From contig NC_133932.1 of the NCBI RefSeq assembly GCF_031877795.1, positions 76,683,937-76,747,936 on the forward strand: DNA of 64,000 nt, in the 5' to 3' direction. Both the position numbers and the translations under genes were made by a program. The notes beneath the pieces are model-generated. The model saw nothing but the letters and a program-made list of their open reading frames with translations. It was not told the origin of the DNA and made no database searches. Origin of the DNA: Strix aluco. Taxonomy: Eukaryota > Chordata > Aves > Strigiformes > Strigidae. Below, in pieces: positions 1 through 10,400 of this stretch. Position 1 is the stretch's first letter; each line of letters begins with the position of its first letter.

Positions 1-1830
1 TGAAAGAAAAAAAAATGTTTAGAAAGAAGAATGCTTTTAGAATTTCAACAAATGGGAAGGAAGCTCTCATTCTTCTTGTAGAAAGTATGAGATTATAGTG
101 CATATAGATATGCTTAACATATCCCCATTTCTACTAAAAAAAAAGTATGAAGACATTATTAATTATTGTGAAATCAGATAATCAGCAATAGTGTTTACTG
201 ACAAACTGTATGAGGATAATCTTAAATACAATTCATAAATAGTACCATCTTCGGAGGTCCAACACTTTCCTCTCCTTCACATCTTCAAGAGAAGAACGCT
301 GAGGACACTCCCTGTATTGTTTGCTTTTTTTGTCTACAGATTTCTTCTTTGTTACTTGTTTCTTCATGTTGCCTGCAAAACAGATTTCAGAAACAAATGC
401 ATGCCTACTTTACCTTTCATATATTTCTTCTTAAATATTTTTAGTAATAGCATATGCCTTAGACACACTGGTTGTACTAGTAAGTGCAAACTGAGACCAA
501 ACTTTAATTGAAAGAAAAAGCTCAAATACATAATCAAGACTGTCAACAGGTTTGTAAAGCTGCTATCAGCTCAGTAAACAACATCATGTTTTTCTGAATA
601 GAATTAATGATGACCTGCCCAACTGTTTAGAAAGAGCAGTCAATCTGATTATTCTAATGTGTTAAATCAGCCTTCCCAGAAATAAGACTCTTGGACCAAC
701 AGGGACTTCCCATCTCCTAACATTAAATGCACAGGAAAATATAATGAAACACTTGTTTTTCACAGTTAAGCTCTGTAACCAGCTACGCCTTCTGATGAAA
801 GCTTACATGCAAATCCAGTAAGAATAATATACACCCAAGATCTTTTCCTTTTTAAGCTACTGAGGCAGTGGAAAGCGAAGAGTTGGGCCACATGCTAGAG
901 CAGGAGTCTTTCTGTCCCATTTTGAAGCCATCACAACCCAGTGAAATATACCACGTACATTTTAGTAAAAATGACAATCCTGTGGGATGTTATCATTTGT
1001 TTCTTATTTAAGGACACTACATGCACACCCGAAAAGGCAACTTGCCAAACACGTTTTTAAGCATTGCTAAACCAGTTTCATACTAAGGTAGAGAAAACAG
1101 CAATTTGACCAGCTAGCCAAGCCATTAAGAAAAAAATCTACAGCCCACTCTAGATAAACAGAGGGATTATAGGACAAAGAAAGCCAAGTGTGTATGCAAG
1201 TGCTTGATTCACAGTTGCAATCTGGGACTACGCAGAGAATGAACATAGGAGGCAGCAAAGAAGCCAGTTTTGAAGAAATGGGCTCCCAAACACTGTATAC
1301 ATATAGCAAATCAAAATAAATACAATTCTGTTACAGAAACCAACTGCTTTCCTAGGTAATTGTAATGATTTCATTTACTTCTTGTCACAAATAAACCACA
1401 TCTTTAATTTCAAAATACATCTCTGAAGTACCTTGAAACAGTTCTGCAAGTGACAAACATGTACTTAACACGTAAAAGTAATCACTGCACAATGCACTAT
1501 GTCCCACTAAAAGGAAAGAAAAAAAACATCCCCAAACCCCAGGGAAGAAAACCAAACCAAATCCAAACCAGAAGCCACCCCAAACAATACCCAAAAACCC
1601 CACACACAGTTAAGCAGAAGCCAGCCTTGTTTTAGTCACTTCCCCAGGCAGCCACACTTGACTTCCACTCCTTCTATCTCACTCTCTCCTTTCCCGGTGA
1701 GCAGGTTGAAATGATGTACAGGCTCTTCTAAAGCACTTCCTCAAGAGATACATGTGCTGACCAGCCCCCTCCACAAAGTTGTAAACATGAAGCCTTTTTC
1801 TATCACAACATCAAATCTTCACCAGCTCAC
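1..1830 (-). other. BIVM: BIVM intron (part)
   Basis: This stretch follows the splice donor of the first BIVM coding exon on the minus strand, so it should be intron. I found no continuation of the BIVM protein here; the next coding exon must lie beyond the left edge. A C/A-rich tract at 1529-1605 has several runs of three or four C. No mobile element is evident. Confidence 0.6.
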
Positions 1831-2320
1831 CTGCTTTGTTCTTCAGATTTGTGGTCACGCCATTGAACTCCGATTTGTCGATTTCCCATGCCAGTGGAAG
1901 CTTTCCAAGATCGCCAGCCAAGGTTTCCAAGTTAGTGTCTTCGCTGTAGATTATCTCTGAAGCACCAGTTTGAATGCTGAGTAAGCCAGGTGTGTTATTT
2001 CCAACATTTAAGGCAGCACTGCCTGACAGGCAGGCACTAACTGAAGCACTTGGGCTTTTACAAATAGATGTTACTCTGTTTAAAAAAGCATAGTCTGAGC
2101 AGATGGTATAAAATTTCTCTCGTGTATGAGTCACAGGACATCCCCATGGATAATGCCCATCAGCCCTGGACACCAAGGATGCAGTGGAGGCGTCTGACAT
2201 GCAGTATGGCTTCACAGGATCATGAAGAGAAGCTTCTGGGGATTCTTTCCCAAGTTTGTTTTCAGTGTTTCCATTATTTCCAGAACCATTCTCCTTTTCA
2301 TCTTCTGAAATGTTAGGCAT
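1831..2320 (-). CDS. BIVM: BIVM, first coding exon (N-terminal 163 residues)
   Basis: This is the first coding exon of BIVM (basic, immunoglobulin-like variable motif containing), a vertebrate protein of unsettled biochemical role. Translation from the ATG at 2320 begins MPNISEDEKENGSGN and contains GHYPWGCPVTHTREKFYTIC and KLPLAWEIDKSEFNGVTTN. From memory these match the N-terminal part of human BIVM closely. The start was chosen because human BIVM also begins MPN; the frame stays open upstream to 2335 but without another ATG. The exon ends at a good donor (GCAG|GTGAGC at 1831/1830) after 163 full codons plus one base. The rest of the gene, including the papain-fold-like C-terminal part, is outside the window. 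The gene runs away from POGLUT2, the divergent arrangement known in human. Confidence 0.92.
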
Positions 2321-2430
2321 TGAATGATAGTGCAAGAGTATTGTAGAGCTAAGAATATTTTTTTATGTTTTAATTACAACAGAGTTTGCATCACTGCCTC
2401 CATTGCCTCTGCAAGGTATTAACGAGTTAC
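2321..2430 (-). other. BIVM: BIVM 5' UTR part of the first coding exon
   Basis: Upstream of the BIVM ATG the minus strand has a strong acceptor: a pyrimidine-rich run ending TTTCTTTCAG, with the AG at 2432-2431. The exon therefore probably starts at 2430 and has 110 bases of untranslated leader. This implies at least one more upstream non-coding exon. Confidence 0.65.
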
Positions 2431-2432
2431 CT

Positions 2433-3140
2433 GAAAGAAAATGAGAAGTTAATACAGGTGTCTAAATCAAAATAAAATATACACAAAGCTTATCTTTGAA
2501 CTCATATCCAATAAAAGCTGAGGTACCCCTCAAGATACATCATAACATACACCGTGTCTTTTCCTAAGCATCTCTAGAATTTTACCATCAGCACTTTTTA
2601 TTATTTGTGAGATGCCAACAGCATACACCATAGTGATACCATGATAAAGTACGGAGTGATTACACTTATAACATAGCACATGACTAAAAAAATAAAATTA
2701 TAAAAAAAAAAATGAAAAGCTTCCAAAATTTTTGTAGCTGTGGTTGATCACTTCTATTCCTTACAGTCACAATACCTTGAGTATGTGGAGTACAAAATAA
2801 TTTATACAAATTAATAAGTGACAGAAACAGCAACTTAAGGTCACTTGATTCTGAAGAATCCTGGACACTTTTGCTGCAAGTGAAGTTCAAGCTTACAGAA
2901 AATTACAGTAACTATTACTTCTGTTGACTGTAAATTGAGAACACTACCCTCAATCTGTTTCACTGCTTTCCCTGTATGGCTGTTAGGGGTTCCCTTTTAT
3001 TTTTATGCACCTCCTATTCTTCAAGATGTGAGAAAGAAAAGCATCAGGTTTTATTTACAGTAGCTAAGAACTACCAAAAACAAGTTTGGAGGGCTGGGGC
3101 TTCCTTTTAACGATCTTTTTTAAAAAGCAAATTGACAGCA
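2433..3140 (-). other. BIVM: BIVM 5' intron
   Basis: AT-rich sequence between the acceptor at 2431 and the CpG island. No exon, repeat family or RNA gene could be recognised. It is read as the intron separating the non-coding first exon(s) from the coding exon. Confidence 0.5.
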
Positions 3141-3149
3141 TGTGTTATC

Positions 3150-4560
3150 CCTCATCTCGGCAGTTGCGCGTCTGCTGAGCGAAGACTCTCGCCGCAGATG
3201 GGAAACCTGGCAGGCAGGAGTTCCACCCGAAAGCAGGCTCCTGCGGCACCAACCTCGGGTCACCGAGCTGAGCCAACAGAGTCCCCCTCTGCCAGAAGCG
3301 GGTCTTGCGACCACACACAAGCAGGGCTCTGCCTGAAAGATGACACGGAAACGTCAGAGCACACGCACGGACCGCAGCCACAGGGCGCCCAGCCCCGGCA
3401 GGCTCCGCTCTCACCACCTCCGTGGGGGCTCATCCCCCCGGGACGCCCGCACTCCCCCCCGCGGGGTGGGGGACACCCGGCCTTAGCACCGGGGAGGGGC
3501 GGGAGGGCTGGGGCGCCGCCAATCGGGGCCTCGGCGCGGCTCTGCGGCCCCGCCCCCCCGCGCTGCCGCCGGTCGGTTCCGGAGTGAACAGCCCCGGGCG
3601 GGGGGAACGGGCCGCGGCTCGGCGGCAGCGGGGCCCGACGGGAGGGTGGGGCGGGGGGGCAGAGGGGTAGGGCGGCTGCTCGACGGCGCGGCGCGGCCCG
3701 CGCTCCCAGCCCGTTACCTGCGCGGCGCCCGCCTGCGTCGCCTCCCCCGGCCGCGGCGGAGCGGGGACGCGAGCGCGCCGGAAACAGACACGGCGCGCGG
3801 GGGGGAGGGCGCGGCGCCGCGGGCTCACCTGCGCCCCCGCCGCCCCCCGCCTCCGCAGCGCCGCCGCCGCCGCCGGCCGGCACCAACTCTCGCCGCCGGC
3901 CGGGGGGAGGCGCGGGGCTGCCCGGCGGCGGCGGCCGCGCTCCCCCTGTGGGCCCTCACGGTGTCTCAGAAACCAGCTGCGCGTCTCCCGGCTGGGCCGC
4001 GACTGTGCCTCGGCGCCGGAAAAGATACGGCCGCAGAGGTGCCCCCCACCCCCCCCCCCCCCAGTATGCGCCCTCATGGTCTCGTCCGCCGCTGCCCCAC
4101 GGGCGGGCGGGGGAGGGGAGGAGCCGCTCGGGGATGGTGACGCGGGGGGGCGGCCGCCGCCTCCGCGGGGCCTCGGCATCGGGCTGGGCTGCGGGAGCTG
4201 TTGAGCGCGCCCCGGGATGGCGGCTGCGCTCTTCCCTGGCCTCCACGGGGTAGGGAAGAGCTCTGGCCCGCCCGCCCGCCGAGGAGAGGCTGCGGGCGCT
4301 GCGCGGGAGGTGGGCCGGCGGGCGGGAGAGGCGCGGGGCGGGAGCGGAGCGCGGCTGACCGGCTCCGGAGCAGCCGAGCACCGAGACGCCGACCTCGGCG
4401 GGCTGGGGGTCACCCCTGGTCCTCACCGCAGCCCCTTCGAGTGCCGGCGCCCCGGCGTACCTGGGCCCAGCGCGGGGCGCCCGGTTCCTCCTGGGGAAGG
4501 AGGGACGGACATCCAGACCTTTTCCTTGCACCGGGTTTCTCTTGGTCCCCCTGACCGTAG
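3150..4560 (-). promoter_or_regulatory. BIVM: CpG island, candidate BIVM promoter and non-coding first exons
   Basis: Very GC- and CpG-rich sequence with several GC boxes. On the minus strand it holds three good splice donors: CAG|GTAACG (exon edge at 3718), CAG|GTGAGC (3829) and CAG|GTACGC (4461). Any of these could join the acceptor at 2431 to make a BIVM 5' UTR exon. Long open frames occur on both strands here, but they are the usual by-product of high GC content and none resembles a protein I know. A run of 14 C lies at 4049-4062. Confidence 0.7.
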
Positions 4561-6829
4561 TAAGAATGCGTGTAACAAAAGTGCTTCCAGAAAACTGTAT
4601 AAAGGAACAAAATATTATCTCGGGTAACAGTGTCTGGAACTGCTGACAGTATCTCCCGCCTCATTTTCACTGCACTCAGCATATTTTCAACATGAACAAA
4701 CACAGTGACACACTGAAGATGTAAGTGGAGCGCTTCCAGTACTGCTGCAATTATTTAAAATTTATTTATTTTTAAATATTTAGATTTGTAATATTAAATG
4801 GTTGCTTTTATAACAACATATTTATAAAATTTAAAAAACCAGAGAAAGATCAAAAAGTTACATGGTGTTGTGCTGACCGAGGATTCAGTGCTAGCGATTA
4901 CAGCATGGTGCCCTCAGCCCACACAGCCCCCATTCCCAGCAATAGTTTCTGTGAGAGGTGCTGCAAATAGTGGAAAGAAGAATCAAATTTCTCCTCAAAT
5001 GTTGAGGGTTACTTGGTAGTTTTCAGTGGTTAGGCAGAGCAAAGTAGCAAAAGTCCTCTGACGCTTGTGGGCACAGCTAAGTTTGCCATCCCCTGGACAT
5101 GAATAAGACAAGACCAGGTCAGATTCAGAATTTGATGTGGCTTCATCGCAAGGCAACCTGCCTCTCGTTATGGAGAGCGTCCCTCATGCCTTTGCCAGCT
5201 GGAAGCCTGCGGAGCCTTCGTTGGCCAACAGCCTTTGAAGTAATTAAACAATTCTGCCTCCAAAGTGTTTTTCTCTGAGCCAAATTACAGGCGTTAGGAT
5301 AGCAGCAATGTTGGCTTTGCCAGCCAGGACTAAAATTAGGTTGCATGGCTTATTTTACAACTTGTTTGGGTGCTGACAAATGGTGCCAAATCTGTACAGA
5401 GATTGTCTGAGCCACACTTATGTGGGGAGGAAAAGCTGGAGGAGAGAACAGCAGGAGGGTAGAAGTGTGTCACCTTTACTTCATTGCTGCTGTGCTTTTT
5501 AATGTGCCAATGCCGCCCTGCTAGGAAGAGGACGGATGTTCTGTGAATTCTATAGCTATGAAATTTCTTTGTAAATAAAAGTTCTCTTCCAGTAAAGAGA
5601 CTAGCTTGTCTCATACAACAAAACGTAAGTTGAGAAGGAGTGTGATTTCAGCCTGTGAAATACATCAGGACAGTAAAGATGAGGAAGGGAGAGGAGCTAA
5701 GGGGTCATGGATATAAAATAGGACCTGTATGAATTTTTAGACTGGAAGTTGCAAGTCTTCTAACTGCTGAATATCCTGAAATACCATGTCAAGGGGAACA
5801 GCAGGAGACAAAAACTATGCCTTTAAAAGTTGATTTTTTAAGGCATTTTGTGATGAGGTTGCTGGCTGGAAAAGACTAAGTTCATTGACCTAAGTGGTCC
5901 TTTCTCAGCTTGCAATTTTCTCAAAGCAAGTGATGTTTTGTGTGCTTTTCTGTAAACATATTTGCAGTATTTCAAAATGCAAAATACAAAATCTCTTCAA
6001 AATTCATGACTCCTTGATAATGAGGTTCAATTTTCTGTATTGTTTGCCTTAACAAGAGAAAAGCAATGAAGAGCAAAACTGAAAGTGTCCTTTAGAATTG
6101 AAGTTCTCCCATGAAGAACCCTTAATTTTGGTGAGGTTTCTGCAGCTAAATGACAAAGAAAAGCATTTGGATATGTGTGTGTACAATCTACCTGAAAGGA
6201 GGTTGTAGGGAGGCAGGTGTCAAGTCTCTTCTCCCAAGTAACAAGTGATAGGACAAGAGGAAATGGCCTCAAGTTGCGCCAGGAGAAGGTTAGATTGGAT
6301 ATTAAGAAAAATTTCTTCACCAAAAGCATTGTCAAGCATTGGAACAGGCTGCCCAGGGAAGTGGTTGACTCACCATCCCTGGAGGTATTTAAAAGACATG
6401 TAGATGTGGCACTTGGGGACATGGTTTAGTGGTGGACTTGGCAGTGTTAACAGTTGGACTGATGACCTTAAGGATCTTTTCCAACCTAAATGATTCTTGG
6501 TTCTGTATGTAACTAAGAACAGCATCAGTGTTCCACACAAGCTTTCTGCGACCTGCGGTCGGATCATTTCACAGCCAAAGGGCCATTGAACCACCCAAGG
6601 CGCACGCTGGGCAGGGGGCTGGTGAGGTGCTCCTTCACCTCAGCTCCAGGCAATCCAGGACGGCAAACTCAGCTACCGGACGTCACGCGCCTGCTTCTGC
6701 TGCTCTGGGGAGGATTTTGAAAACCCGATTACAACCTCTTTATTTCTCACCCTAACGTTACGGGGAACGGAGGGAACTTGAGCTCATGACACGGAGAAAA
6801 CGGCAACACTGAGGCGCTCGAAGACGTGA
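4561..6829. other. Spacer between two CpG islands
   Basis: AT-rich, mostly unique sequence from the edge of the BIVM island to the POGLUT2 island. It contains one CR1 3' tail (6180-6510). From about 6600 the GC content rises again. No exon could be supported. Confidence 0.5.
6180..6510 (+). mobile_element. CR1 LINE, 5'-truncated 3' tail
   Basis: The text from 'aggaggttgtagggaggca' through 'ggcctcaagttgcgccagg', 'ggaacaggctgcccaggga' and 'ggatcttttccaacctaaa' to 'tgattct' follows the well-known 3' end of avian CR1 retrotransposons. Only about 330 bp are present, the usual severe 5' truncation. Any remaining open frame is the C-terminal end of the reverse-transcriptase ORF. The copy sits between the divergent promoters of BIVM and POGLUT2. 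Confidence 0.9.
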
Positions 6830-6835
6830 GTCACG
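6825..6835. promoter_or_regulatory. AP-1-like palindrome upstream of POGLUT2
   Basis: CGTGAGTCACG is an 11-base palindrome containing a perfect AP-1 core, TGAGTCA (6827-6833), at the upstream edge of the POGLUT2 CpG island. Function is inferred from the motif only. Confidence 0.35.
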
Positions 6836-6941
6836 GACACAGGCAGAGCCGGCCTTCCCCAGCCCCCTTCCTTTGAGGCGGGTCTCAGCAAAGCCCCGGG
6901 GCTGCGCCGGGGCTGAAGCAGCCCGGGGCTAACCCGGCGCG

Positions 6942-6982
6942 GGCCGCCAACCGCCTCTCAGTGGCCGCCAACGGCCTCTCAA
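6942..6982 (+). repeat. Short imperfect tandem repeat in POGLUT2 promoter
   Basis: Two adjacent near-identical units of about 20 bp, GGCCGCCAACCGCCTCTCA and GGCCGCCAACGGCCTCTCA, followed by a partial third (GGCCGCACC), lie just upstream of the ACTAYRNNNCCCR motif. Confidence 0.7.
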
Positions 6983-6994
6983 CGGCCGCACCGC

Positions 6995-7007
6995 ACTACG
7001 CCTCCCA
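6995..7007 (+). promoter_or_regulatory. ACTAYRNNNCCCR (ZNF143/STAF-like) site
   Basis: ACTACGCCTCCCA matches the conserved mammalian promoter consensus ACTAYRNNNCCCR, associated with ZNF143-type binding. It lies about 280 bp before the POGLUT2 start codon. Binding is an inference. Confidence 0.5.
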
Positions 7008-7285
7008 GCAGCGGCGGGCAGCGCGGGCCCCGCCCCCGCGGACGCGGGTGGGTGTGGCGGCCGCCCGCCCCGCCCCGCTCCCCTTAGCCGCCGCGGGGAC
7101 CGTGCGCGGAGCAGCCGGGCCGGCAGCAGGGACGTGGCGGTAGCGGTCCCGCGATCCCCCGCTCCATGCAGCCGCGCCGAGGGCCGGCCTCCCCGGTGCC
7201 GCGGTGAGGGAGGGAGGGAGGAAGGTCCCGGCTGCGCTGCCTCCCGCGCCTCGGCGGTGTTTCTCCGTCGGGGGAAGCGCTGTAA

Positions 7286-7464
7286 ATGCGTGGCCTGTGG
7301 CCGCTCTGCGTCGCCCTGGGAGCCGTTGCGGCGGGGGCCGCCGCGGGCGAGGGCGGCCGGCTGAGCCCTGAGCGCAGCGCGGTATGGGGGCCCGGGCTGC
7401 GGGCGGAGGCTGCCCTCCCCGCTCGCTATTTTTATCTGCAGGCCGTGGACGCCGAAGGGCAGAG
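7286..7464 (+). CDS. POGLUT2: POGLUT2 exon 1 (residues 1-60)
   Basis: Begins at the ATG at 7286 and encodes a signal peptide ([20 protein letters not shown]) followed by [16 protein letters not shown] and [12 protein letters not shown], which match the start of KDELC1. The donor is CAGAG|GTAAGC, leaving two bases of an Arg codon. Confidence 0.94.
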
Positions 7465-10400
7465 GTAAGCGCGGCGGCGGCTGCTTTTCACGGAGGCTGT
7501 GGGCAGAAAAAAAATCCGAGAGATTGGGTTAAAAAAATCGCATTCCCTGCCCGCCGACCCCCTTCCCGGTCAGAAGGGTGAAAAGGGAGTTAGGCGGGGA
7601 GCGGCAGAGCTACCCCAGGCATCGGCTGCCCCCCCCCCCCCCACGTTGGGCAGCCGGTTAAATATTTGCCTCGGGTTCAAATCGTAATTGCTGGATTTCT
7701 TGTGAGGGAGGGAAGCGTACTGCCCGCCCCCCCCCCCCCCCCGCCCATTGAATCGCAGCAGTGCCCCATCCTCGGCGAGGCTGGCTTTCCCTGCCCATGT
7801 CCCACCTGAACCACTTTCACCTTTTAGGCAAAAATTTACTTGGGATTTTCGTGAAGAAAGGAAAGGCTGAAGGCTCCCTACATGACTTTTGCTTTATATC
7901 ACTTAGAGCTAATTAATCTTTTTAGGAGTATCAATCAAGTAGCACAAAGGCATGAGAGGAGAAAAGATTAAAATGTTCAATAGCAAAACACATATATTAG
8001 TCCAGCCAACAATTTATGATTTATTCTGCTTTGTCAAAACCTTAACAATAACTAATATACTTAATTTATGATATACCTGCTCAGGTGTCCTGCGTGTTTC
8101 CACTGTTAGGAACATCAGTGTTTCTCCTAAATGCATAGGCACAAAATCAGTAGAGTCATTTAGGAATTACTCTATAGGCCATTAGGTAAACTTTATAGGA
8201 ATGAAATAGGTAACCTTAGTTTTCAGAGGATACTCATGGCTTTCTGTTTCTACAGGAAATAAACCCTGACTGTACAAGCCAGATAGGAGCTCAGAGTGCT
8301 CCAATCAGGTTGTCCAGATTAGATGCACAGTGGCACGTGCGAGTCTGGAAGCTGCCAGTTCATCTTATCTTGGAGAATAAATATTTCCTGCATTTAATTG
8401 AACTGTCAGCTCTCTCATATGTCTGGACAGGTAACCAGGTGCTGTGCTGTAATCCATTAGTCCAGCCACTCCCACCACACTCTTATCTCAAACTCTCCCT
8501 ACATATTTGGGACTGTGTTTAAAGAGGTAGAAGAAAGTTGGCAGATGCAGCATTTTGACTGTGCCAACTTTGTTAATACCTCAGTGATATGTGATGACTT
8601 CACGATTTTTCAAATTACTTTATTTGGTTTTATGGAGAGTTTTCTATGATTGGTGTATGGTGAATTTTACTAAAACATTCTAAGTACACACTGAATTATG
8701 TGATCCCACTATAATGTTTTTTCCGTAACAAGACACTGGCATTTGTAATAACCTTTTTTTTTTCCTCCTGTATGATCTACCGTAATGATTAAGGAGTTTA
8801 ACTTTGGTTTTTTACTTCCTTAAATAACACTTGGAAAATAAAGTAATCTGGAAACATTTTGCTTCTGTATGTAAAATAACAGACTACTTAAGCTGCTAAA
8901 GTGAAGCTTGTTCTAGTATTTTTTTTATAAAATCATAGAATGGTTTGGGTTGGAAGAGACTTTTAATGATCATCTACTGACCCCCCTGCCATGGGCAGGG
9001 CCACCTTCCACTAGACCAGGTTGCTCAAAGCCCTGTCCAACTTGGCTTGAGCACTTCCATCCACAACTTCTCTGGGCAACCTGTTCCCATGTCTCACCAG
9101 TCTCACAGTAAAGAATTTCTTCCTTATCTAATCTAAATCTGCCCTCTTTCAGTTTAAAACCGTTACCCCTTGTCCTGTCCCTACAGGACAGGACACCAAG
9201 ATATATCTAACAAGATCCATTTATCTCCATGCTCTTTACCTTCCTGTTGTTTCACACTTGAGCTACTACTAATCGAGAGCTATGCTAAATTTTTAAAGGT
9301 GCTCTGTTCCCATATAATCAAAGACCATATTTCCAACACTGTTCAATATGTAGGGCACCAGGTGATTTTGGAGGTGTTCATGAGTATTTGAGTGGAATCT
9401 TCTTGATACTTAATGCTTCTGGCAGCATGAGATGTTTTAGGTAGCCTAACAAACTTCCGTCTGCAAAAATCATGTCTTGCTTGTGAACATTAGGATGTGC
9501 TCAATAAAGACCTAGCGTGGCTTAGTGAAGTCACTGGAAATCAGGCAACTTGAAAAGGAATGGATCAGACTAAGAAAGCTGTTGTGTGTTTCCTTTTTAA
9601 TTCAGCTCACACTTACTTTCTGGGTAGGTTCACTTCATCACCGGGTGAAAATGCATTCCAGGTGAAGATCACTGCTCCTGATGAACAGTTCACTCGGGTT
9701 GGTGTGCAAGTATTAGACAGGAAAGATGGTTCCTTCCTTGTGAGATACAGGATGTATGCAAGCTACAAAAACCTGAAGATAGAAGTTAAAACTGGAGATA
9801 AACATGTTGCAAAGTCTCCATATATTTTAAAAGGTAAGAAGCAGCACTACACATAGATTTCCTATCATGGCTTTTTCTCACAAACTGTGTCCCAGAATGT
9901 CTTCTAGAATTAGCATAGGATTCTGCAAGGCCTCAGCACTTCTCTGGACTACCAAATCCCATTGGAATCATGGATTCATTATAAGTGTCCTGCATGTACT
10001 ATTCAAAATAATAAAAAGAAACAAATGCAGTGAAGCTGTTGCCTAGCAAATACACGTAGAGGACTCACACAGAAGCTGATGTAGCTTAGCATGATTCCAT
10101 TGGGGTCAAAAAAAGTTCAGACACATCCATGTAGAGTTGCTGAAGGTTTGGCCCCAAGTAATAAATGCTCAGTGCCTGACCCTCTTCTGTGATCTCAACA
10201 GCATGACTTATTAAAAGTAATAATTGTGTTCCTGATAGGACCTGTTTACCATGAAAACTGTGACTGCCCTCAGGAAGAGAGCAGTGTGTGGCTGGAAGAG
10301 ATGAACTGCCCTCAAATCATTCCACAGATTCAAAGAGACCTAGCAAATTTTCCCATCGTTGATCCAGATAAGATTGCAAAAGAAATTCCACAGAGGTTTG

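Larger units (their letters stand above)
6830..7790 (+). promoter_or_regulatory. POGLUT2: CpG island and promoter of POGLUT2
   Basis: This CpG-rich block spans the first POGLUT2 exon. It holds GC boxes (for example at 7028-7037), a perfect match to the conserved promoter motif ACTAYRNNNCCCR at 6995-7007, and no TATA box. The transcription start probably lies between about 7000 and 7150. Two long C runs (7629-7642 and 7727-7742) lie in and after intron 1's start. Confidence 0.75.

Noticed and set aside
3430-4413. Minus-strand open frame of over 300 codons in the BIVM CpG island, with long frames on the plus strand too
   Set aside because: Pro/Arg/Ala/Gly-rich low-complexity product on both strands, as expected in CpG islands. 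No known domain or matching splice structure.
7134-7581. Plus-strand open frames overlapping POGLUT2 exon 1 in other frames
   Set aside because: They are shadows of GC-rich sequence. The 7286 frame is the one that matches POGLUT2 and splices in phase.
9560-9627. Possible alternative POGLUT2 start at 9560 (frame open into exon 2)
   Set aside because: The acceptor at 9627 restores the exon 1 phase and the human sequence. The extra codons match nothing and would lack a signal peptide.
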